Program-made: the position numbers and the translations under genes
DNA from: Gigaspora rosea
Lineage: Eukaryota; Glomeromycota; Glomeromycetes; Diversisporales; Gigasporaceae
Reading direction: 5' to 3'
Assembly: GCA_003550325.1 (NCBI GenBank)
Contig: QKWP01000434.1
Span: 241,898 to 305,897, forward strand
DNA length: 64,000 nucleotides
Part shown: piece by piece, positions 1 to 9,400 of the stretch
Layout of the letters: every line of letters begins with the position of its first letter
How positions within the stretch are numbered: position 1 is the stretch's first letter
Notes under the pieces: generated by a model
Told to the model about the DNA's origin: nothing
Database searches by the model: none
The model's input: only the letters and a program-made list of their open reading frames with translations

Positions 1-450
1 TTTTTATATTAAATAGCGAAAACTTGTGAATATTGTATATTTAATAAATTAAAATATTATATAATAACAATAAATAAATAAAAATTTATAATTAAATTGC
101 GAAAACTTGCAAAAACCTGTAAAATATTCAAAAAGCATGATTATGTGAATATAATAATTATTAATTGATATTATATCAGATATATATCGATTAATATCGA
201 TATATATCGATATATATCAATTACTATCACTATCGATATATATCTTACCAGTTAGTAATCGATATATATCTATATATAAAATTTGCAGATGTTTCACATC
301 GTTACTTGTATCTTATTTTCATTCAACAATTGTTCTATGAATATTATATTATGTTTATTTATACTTTGTTTTATCTTACTCACTTCTTTCATTTTATTTA
401 TTATTGAATTGATTGTTGTTCTTTGTTTTGTTACTAGAATTGGCCACCTA

Positions 451-762
451 CCGTATATTTCCAAAAATAAGCTACTCCGAAAATAAGCTACCCCCTGATT
501 TTTTTCAAAAATCTCAAAAACGCGTTAGTAGTTGCTATATATAAACCTTTTTTTACTAAGTAAACTTCAAAAGTTCGATTAAGTAAAGTTGTTCAGTGTA
601 TCAAAATATAGTTATATTAAAAATTTGGTGTTATTTGGACAAGTTTTTATTAGTACGTTTTTCAATTTTTCAAAAATGTCTATACACTAAAAATAAGCTA
701 CTCCACGTTTTTTCATGTAATTTTTGGCCCAAAAAAGATAGCTTATTTTCAAGAATATATAG
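451..762. mobile_element. Tc1/mariner-type MITE with TA target duplication
   Basis: The ends are imperfect inverted repeats beginning CCGTATATT and containing AAAAATAAGCTA on the left. The right end is the complement (TAGCTTATTTTCAAG..ATATA). Both ends are flanked by TA (449-450 and 763-764). The interior has no ORF. A TA duplication and a ~300 bp non-coding body fit a non-autonomous Tc1/mariner-like element. A second element with CCGTAT ends lies at 36547-36855. Confidence 0.55.
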
Positions 763-1844
763 TATTTAGTCCATAATTACTATTTTTTATACTAACTCAT
801 ACTATTATCTAATTTTAATTCTAACTTTAACTCTAAGTTCCAATCTTTACTTTAATTCTAATACAACAAAATCCTTAGCAAAATATAGCATAATATATAA
901 TATTAGTGACAAATGATAAAAAGGTGCACTATATAGCAATGAAAACTACTAATAAATAACATGTCTAGTGATGAAAAGAGGTATCAAAAAATAATATATT
1001 AACAATAAAAAAGGCTCAAAGAATAGCTTATCAAAAATGAAAAGAGTACTAACGAATAACAATACTAACAACAAAAAAAAATACTGACAAATAATATCAG
1101 CAACAAAAAAAAGTACCAAGAACAATACTACCAATGATAAATAGCAATAATTCCATATTCTGATAAATCTAACAAAAAACTAACCATATTAAAAAAATAA
1201 AAAAAAAACAAAGAAGAACTTTTGCTTTACTAACTAATTTTATGTTTTACAAAATCTAAAAAAGTTAAAGAAAAGAACAACCTAAGACTAACTTTACAAA
1301 AATATCAGAAAAAATAAAAGACAATCCTTAGAGAAATACAAAAAACTACTATAGGACTACTTACATAACCACTTGTAAGACTTTATCACAAATACAACAA
1401 AAATGGCAAAGAAATATAAAATGCTGAACTTAGAAAAAATCTAATAGCAACATCAATGATAATACTAATGATAATACCAATTATAATACCAATAATAATA
1501 CCAATAATAATACTAACTAAAACAATAGCAACAGCTTAATGAACAATAACAAGCTAATAAATGAATAAAGAAAAAAAATTAGTTAGCAAAAAAAATGAAG
1601 AAAGCAAAAGCAAATAAAAAAATAAACAAATAAAAAAAAACAAATCAAAAATGATCAATGCTTATCTATCTGAATTTGGCAATGCATATCTGATTCTGCA
1701 TCAGCAATAAGATCAATATATGAACTTTTAATTATATAATTTTTCTGTTGTTTAATTGGCCAAAAAGGCTAGAAATATATAAGCTATTTATTTTTAGCTA
1801 GAGATATTTAGAAAAGCTATATTTTATATATGTGGATAAAATTA

Positions 1845-2005
1845 TTTCAAATTTTAAAATTGAAATTAAAATTTGAAGACAAAATTATTTTTGATCTATT
1901 TAACTAAAAAAACAAAATTTTTTGATAGTTTTTTAAATAAATAAAATTATAAAAAAATATAAATATAAATTTTATTTGCTTTTTCTTATAAAAAATCAAA
2001 ATCTA
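1845..2005. repeat. Dispersed repeat shared with 49040-49200
   Basis: This stretch (AAAATTTGAAGA, TTTGATCTATTT, AAATTTTATTTGCT, TTATAAAAAAT in order) recurs in the same orientation at about 49040-49200 inside another element. Its own ends are unclear, so it may be a MITE fragment. Confidence 0.4.
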
Positions 2006-2282
2006 TATATTACACCTGTGACATTCAATACCAGTAATATATAAAATTACATGTAATATGTAAATCAACCCAATTTTATAAAGCAAAAATTAAATTTTAA
2101 TTAATATTAGGATTAGAGTTAAAGTCCGAAATAGAGCAGAATATAGTTTATACCAAAATTTTATAAAAATTTTTTTTGTTAAAGCCCAAAAGTGATTTTA
2201 TAAATAAATTTTTTGTATTATAGTTATTTTAAAAAAATATCATGTTCCACTTGATCTTTACATTATACTGCAGCTTATAACA

Positions 2283-2380
2283 AAAATAATAAGGGGAGTA
2301 ACAAAAATCAGGTGATTTTTTAGAGAGGGAAGGGGTAAAAAAAGTTAAAATTATATATAAGAACCTGACTTTTATTATTG
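2283..2380 (-). mobile_element. Partial MITE, GGGGAGTAACAAAAATCAGG family
   Basis: The sequence GGGGAGTAACAAAAATCAGG followed by GTGATTTTTTAG and AAGAACCTGACT is the reverse complement of the block at 62097-62230. The other end is not visible here. The related element at 25938-26099 has both TIRs of a similar type. Confidence 0.45.
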
Positions 2381-2907
2381 TACTTTTAGTAATTTACTTG
2401 TAAAAATTAAGACTTGTATTAGAAGTAAATATTTTTATAGATGGAAATATATAAAATTTAGAAAAATTTAAATAAAATTTTTTGCTTTCTTCATAGATAA
2501 TTAAATTAATTCCCTTTTTTTCTACGAGTTTTCTAATATATAATAAAAGTTTCAATATATATATTTGAACTTTTATTATTTAAAAATTTAAAAAATTTTT
2601 TAAAAAGTTGATAAAACAAATCTAAAATTAAATATTTTACTTAAAAATATATTACTAAAATCAATATTTAAGTTTTTATTAAAAAAATTTAAATTTATAA
2701 AAAAGTTGCGGGCAAATTTGCCTGCAATACAATTTAAGAAATAAATTATTCTAGTCAAATTTGTTTAAAAAAATATTATAAACATGTTTATATTTTTCAA
2801 ATTTTGAAATATTGTTTGCAGTTAAAGAGTACAAATTTCATAGTAAAAATCAGCAGATATATAACTAGTTATTTTGTATAATAAGTAAATACTATATCTA
2901 GCAATAA

Positions 2908-3084
2908 ACTGTCGAAATCGGATCATTGTGAAATTTAGGGGGCTCAATTTAAAAATATAAGCCCACATATACTCTTTTTCTAATAATTCTAATCCTAAAC
3001 CTTAACCTAACAAAAAGACACCAAAAAATTTTAAAAATCGTACATAAAATAAGTTCAAATTTCATTATAATCTGATTTCATTAT
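2908..3084. mobile_element. MITE of the GATTAAAATGAAATC family, replacing the 5' part of module 1
   Basis: The left part reads GAAATCGGATCATTGTGAAA. The right end reads TTCATTATAATCTG then ATTTCATTATG. The same ends bound elements at 5709-5835 and 36316-36540, and the middle shares GCCCACATATACT with them. The element lies exactly where the first kinase module should have its 5' third. It therefore apparently inserted into, or replaced, the start of the module-1 exon, and the first in-frame ATG (3083) lies at its edge. Confidence 0.55.
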
Positions 3085-3457
3085 GCATAGCATTCTTTAT
3101 AAATATGAACATAAGTGCGCAAATTGCAATAGTACATGGCGCGGTTGGTGCCAAACATGCGACCTTCAGAAAACAACGCAAGGATGGAGAAATAAGGATG
3201 TCGATGATTACATTAAAGAATTTCAAGCTAAAAATTACGAAGATGTAATCGAGTGGATTCCTTTTAATAGATTGGATAGTGTTCATAAAATTGATAATAA
3301 ATTTTTAGCAACTTGGTTGGATGGTGTACGATATGTATGTGAAGAACTTGATGAGACCAAATATGAATATAAACATAGACAGTCACGTACACCATCATGT
3401 AACGTGGAACTTAGAACACTAACTAGATCACAAAATTTGAACGATATGCTAGAAGAA
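3083..3457 (+). pseudogene. Kinase-array module 1, 5'-truncated exon
   Basis: This copy starts abruptly at the Cys module (KCANC..WCQTCD; only 7 residues between the Cys pairs, against 9 elsewhere). It continues through VIEWIPFNRLD, HKIDNKFLATWLDG and VELRTLTRSQNLNDMLEE. The exon ends at 3457 before GTAAGA. The VYGLT beta4-beta5 portion is missing and a MITE end occupies its place. The glycine loop is lost while the ELR-T-L segment is present. The last ~80 bases are nearly identical to those of module 3, pointing to recent duplication or gene conversion. Confidence 0.75.
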
Positions 3458-6400
3458 GTAAGATCAAATATCTAAATTATTACTGCACTATAACTATTGT
3501 GTTTAAGCTTTAGTTTAACGTATATTTATATTTATTTAATAAAGTTTACAGGTTATATACAAGATGGTAAATTTAAAGTATATGGGTTAACTAAAAATAT
3601 AATCACAAATGAATATATGATAGTATTTGATGAATTTGGTTCTCAAAGACATATAAAGAATGGAAAATGTGCAAGTTGCAACCGATATAATACATCGCAG
3701 GCTTGGTGTCAAACATGTGATCCTATTAAAGCAGCGCAAGGATTGAAAAGTGGAAATAAAGATGTCGATGATTACATTAAAAAATTTCAACTTAAAGTTA
3801 CAGAATATGAAGATGTAATCGAGTGGATTCCTTTTGATAGATTAGTTAATGTTCAAACGATTGATGGTAAAATTTTAGCAACCTGGTTAGATGGAATACG
3901 ATATGTAAATGGAAATGAATATGAATATACGCAGTCACGTGTGCCGAAATGCATAATTTCACTTAAAATATTGGCTAATTCACAAAATTTATTAAATGTT
4001 TTGAAAGAAGTAAGGTTATATTTATTTTATATTTATCTTAATTAATTCTGTAGTAGCGTGTGTATCAGGCATATTTAACTTTTATTATATATTTTATACA
4101 TTTTATAAGTTTAAAAATCATGTGCAGTCAACGGATATAAATGTTTATGGATTAACTCTAAACATAACCACAAATGAATATATGTTGGTATTGGGAAATT
4201 AATAATGGAAAATGCGCAAATTGCTCTCGATATAATACATCACCAGGTTGGTGTCAGGCATGCGACCCTCAAAAAACAATGCAAGGCTGGACAAGCGGAA
4301 ATAATATTGTAGATGATTTTCTTAAAAAATTACAAATTAATGCTACAAAATACGAAGATGTAATCGAGTGGATTCCTTTTTATAAATTGGATCAACCAAT
4401 TAATGATACAGCAACCTGGTTGGATGGTGTACGATGTGTAAGTGTAGTAGGTGAACAGTTACGTACAAAATCATGTAACGTGGAACTTAGAACACTAACT
4501 AGATCACAAAATTTGAACGATATGCTAGAAAAAGAAGTAAGATCAAATATTTAAATTATAACTGCATTGTAACTATTGTGTTTAAGCTTTAGTTTAATGT
4601 ATATTTTATATTTATTTAATAAGTTTACAGGTTATATACAGAAAAGAAATGATAAATTTAAAGTATATGGATTAACTAGAAAGTCATTCACAGATGAATA
4701 TATGATAGTATTTGATGAATTTGGTTCTCAAAGAAATGTTAGGAATAAAAAATGTAAAAAATTGTAACCGATACAACACATCTTACGCTTGGTGTCAGAC
4801 ATGTGATCCGCAGAAAACAACACAAGGATGGACAAGCGGAAATAAAGATGTCGATGATTGTATTAAAGAATTTCAATTTGAAGCTACAAAATATGACGAT
4901 GTAATCGAATGGATTCCTTTTAATAGATTGGTTAATGTTCAAAGGATTGGCGATAGATTTTTAGCAACATGGTTAGATGGAATACGATATGCAGTTTATT
5001 ATAAAGAGAAGCTACGTATACCTTCATGTAAAGTAGATCTTAAAGCAGATCTTAAAGCATTAACTAGATCACAAAATTTATTAGATATGTTAAGTGAAGT
5101 AAGGTTATATTATTTTATTTGTTGTTTATTAATGAATACTGCAATAATGTGTATCAGGCATATCTAATTTCCATTATATATTTTATACTTTATAAAAAAG
5201 TTTAAAAATCAGGTGCTGTTAAACAAAGTTTATGGATTAACTCTAAACATAAACACAAATGAATATATGTTAGTATTCGATGAATTCAATTCTAAAAGAG
5301 ATCAAGATTATGGAAAATGTGAAAATTGCAACCGATATAATACATCGCCAACTTGGTGTAGAACATGTGACCCTCAGAAAACAACACAAGGATGGACAAG
5401 TGGAAATAAGGATATTGATAATTACATTAAAGAACTTCAACTTAAAGCTACTAAATATGAAGATATGATTGAATGGATTCCTTTTGAAAAATTAGATATT
5501 ATTCAAAAGATTGGTGATAAATTTTTAGCAATCTGGTCAGACGGAATACGTTATGTAGATAAATATAAAGATAAATATAAAGGTGGATATATAGATAAAT
5601 ACAAACGGTCACGTACGTCGACATATAGTGTGGAACTTAAAATATTAAATATTCTAGAAGAAGTAAGATAAAAGATATTTAATTTATTATTGTACTATAG
5701 TTATTGTCGCAGATCATAATGAAATCGGATTAAAATGAATATTTAACCTTCTAAAAACCCACCTATACTTGTTTAATATAATATACATATTTCATTTTAA
5801 TCCGATTTCATTTTAATCTGTCACAATTGTCGTGTGTTTAGACTTTAGTTTAATGTATATTTTTATATTTATTTAATAAGTTTATGGATGATGTGCGGTT
5901 AAAGAATAGTGAACTTAAAGTTTATGGATTAACTCTAGATATGAACACAAATAAATATATGTTAGTATTCGATGAATTTTGTTCTAAAAGAAATAATGAT
6001 AATGGAAAATGCGCAAATTGCGACCGATATAACACATCGCCAGTTTGGTGTCAGACATGTGACCCTCAGAAAACAATAAAAGAATGGACAAGTGAAAATA
6101 AGGATATCGATAATTGCATTAAAGAACTTCAACTTAATGCTACAGAATATGAAAATGTAATCGAATGGATTCCTTTTGATAGATTAGTTAATGTTCAAAT
6201 GATTGATGGTAAAATTTTAGCAAGCTGGTTAGATGGATCACGATACGCAAATAAAATTAAATATAATGAATATACACAGTCACGTGTGCCTGAATGTATA
6301 ATTTCACTTAGAATATTGGGCATTTCAGAGAATTTATTAAACATTTTAAAAGAGGTAAAAATTATTTATTTGCAGTTTATTAATTTGTAGTGTGCACATA

Positions 6401-9400
6401 TAAATTGTATTTATATATTTTATATATTTATAAGTTTAAAAATCATGTGCAATTAGAGGGTAAAAATGTCTACGGATTAACTCTAAACACAACTAAAAAT
6501 GAATATATGTTAGTATTTGACGAATTTAGTTCCAAAAGATCTAAAAATAATGGAAAATGTGTAAATTGCAACCGATTTAACACATCAAAAGCTTGGTGTC
6601 AGGCATGTGATCCTCAGACAGCACAAAGATGGACATGTGAAAATAAAGATGTCGACAATTGTATTAAAAATTTTCAATATAAAGCTACAAATTACGAAGA
6701 TGTAATCGAATGGATTCCTTTTAATAGATTAGATATTCAAAAAATTCATGATAAAGTGTTTGCAACCTGGTTAGATGGGACACGTTACGCAAATTTTAAC
6801 GGAGGTGAATACTGTATGTACAGTCACGTACACCATCATGTAACGTGGAGCTTAAAACACTAGCTACACTAGCTAGACAACAAGATTTGAACGATATGCT
6901 AGAAGAAGTAAGATAAAATATTTAAAGTATTATTGTACTGTAACTATTGTGTTTAAGCTTTAGTTTAATGCATAGTTTTATATTTATTTAATAAGTTTAT
7001 GGATTGTGTGCGGTTAAAGAATAGTGAACTTAAAGTTTATGGATTAACTCTAAATACGAACACAAATGAATATATGTTAGTATTTGATGAATTTGGTTCT
7101 AAAAGATCTGAAAATAATGGAAAATGCGCAGAATGCAACCGATATAACACATCACCAGCTTGGTGTCAGACATGTGACCCCCAGAAAACAATAAAAGAAT
7201 GGGCAAGTGAAAATAAGGATATCGATAATTGCATTAAAGAACTTCAACTTAATGCTACAGAATATGACGATGTAATCGAATGGATTCCTTTTGACAAATT
7301 ATATGATATTCAAAAGATTGGTGATAGATTTTTAGCAACCTGGTCAGATGGAATACGATATGTAGATGGAAACGGCATTATAAAGAAATATACACGGTCA
7401 CGTAGATCGTCATATAGAGTAGAGCTTAAAAAATTAATCGGATCACCGAATTTATCAGAAATATTAAAAGAGGTAAGTTAAATATTTATGTTGTACTACT
7501 ATACATTTGATTTAGTCATATATAAACATTTAATAAGTTTATGGATTATGTGCGGTTAAAGAATAGTGAACATAAAGTATATGGGCTAACTCAAGATACT
7601 GTAAAAAATGAGTATATGTTAGTATTCGATGAATTTGGTTCTAAGAGAAATAAAACATATGGAAAATGCGCAAATTGTAACCGATACAACACATCTTACG
7701 CTTGGTGTCAGACATGTGATCCTCAGAAAACAACACAAGGATGGTCAAGTGGAAATAAGAATGTCGATGATTGTATTAAAGAATTTCAACTTAAAGTTAC
7801 AAAATATGAAGATGCAATCGAGTGGATTCCTTTTAACAGATTGGATAATTTTCAAAAAATTGATAATAAATTTTTAGCAACCTGGTTGGATGGAATACGT
7901 GATCTAGAAGGGGAATATGGTGAATATACACTATCCCGTATACCATCATATATAGTGGAGCTTAAAACATTAACTAGTCAACAGAATTTATTAGATATGC
8001 TGAAAGAAGTAAGATAAAATATTTAAATTATACTGCACTGTAACTATTGTGTTTAAGCTTTAGTTTAATGTATTTTATATTTTATTTAATAAGTTTAAAG
8101 GTTATATACAGATAAGAAATGGTAAATTTAAAGTATATGGATTAACTAAAAATATAACCACAAATGAATATATGTTGGTATTTGACAAATTTGGCTCTAT
8201 AAGAGCTAGTTTATGGGGAGAATGTGCAAACTGCAACAGATATAACACATCGCCAGCTTGGTGTAGAACATGTGACCCTCAGAAAGCAACACAAGGATGG
8301 ACAAGTGGAAATAAGGATATTGATAATTGCATTAAAGAATTTCAGTCTAAAGCTACTAAATACGGAGATGTAATCGAATGGATTCCCTTTGAAAAATTAG
8401 ATGATATTCAAGAGTTTGGTGATAAAAAATTTTTAGCAACCTGGTTGGATGGAATACGCTATATAAAAGACGATGATGAGTATAGTATGGATTTTCAATA
8501 TACAAAGGAATATAAGTCACGTATACCATCATATAAAGTAGAGCTTAAAATATTACATGATTCTCAAAATTTATTAGATTTTATAAATGGGGTAAGTTAA
8601 AATTTTAGTTTATTATTTTAAGTTAATAGGAAAATCTGTATATTCGGAAGCTTAAGTCGATTCTGAATCACTTAAAATGGATTTTGGATCTTAAAATGAC
8701 TTAATAGGGATTAAATATTTAAACCAAATATTGTTATATTTTAATGATAAAAGCAAAGGAATATTTTTCATGGTTGATATTTTGGGTTGACGATTGATTT
8801 AAATATAGCGATAGCTATTAAAAGAAATATATTTGGTTTTATTGTTTCGTAATTACTTAGTTACGTAAAATACCTTCACCGTTTAAATATTTTTAAGAAC
8901 TGAAATCAACATAAGCTGATCCTGAATATACACATATTCCGTATCCACTTATAACATTATTTATATACATTTGCTGATATTTATAAATTATATAAGCTTA
9001 AAAATTTTATGCGATCAATGGTCAATCAATTTAGTGTATATTATGGAATAACTCAAAACACCACAACAAATATGTATATGTTAGTATTCGATGAATTTGG
9101 TTCTAATCGGTGTGGAAATGGAACATGTGCAAATTGTAACCGATACAACACATCGAATGCTTGGTGTCAGTCATGTGATCCTCAGAAAACAATACAAGGA
9201 TGGACGAGTGGAAATAAAGATGCCGATGATTGCATTAAAGAACTTCAACTTAAAGCTACGAAATACGTGGATGCAATTGAATGGATCCCTTTTAATAGAC
9301 TATCTAACGTTCAAAAGATTGGTGAAGGAGGACATGGCTCAGTTTTTTCAGCAACATGGTTGGATGGCAAATACAGATCACGTACATCATGTACAGTTGC

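Larger units (their letters stand above)
1..2900. other. AT-rich intergenic stretch with simple repeats
   Basis: I see no convincing gene here. Positions 171-270 are a run of ATATATCGAT-like units. Positions 955-1640 are A-rich with AAT/ACC trinucleotide tracts (clearest at 1440-1530). The short open frames here are biased by low-complexity A/T and encode no recognisable motif. TIR elements inside the stretch are listed separately. Confidence 0.7.

Noticed and set aside
283-486. 67-residue hydrophobic ORF as a small membrane protein
   Set aside because: Ile/Leu/Phe richness follows from T-rich sequence, and its 3' end overlaps the MITE at 451-762.
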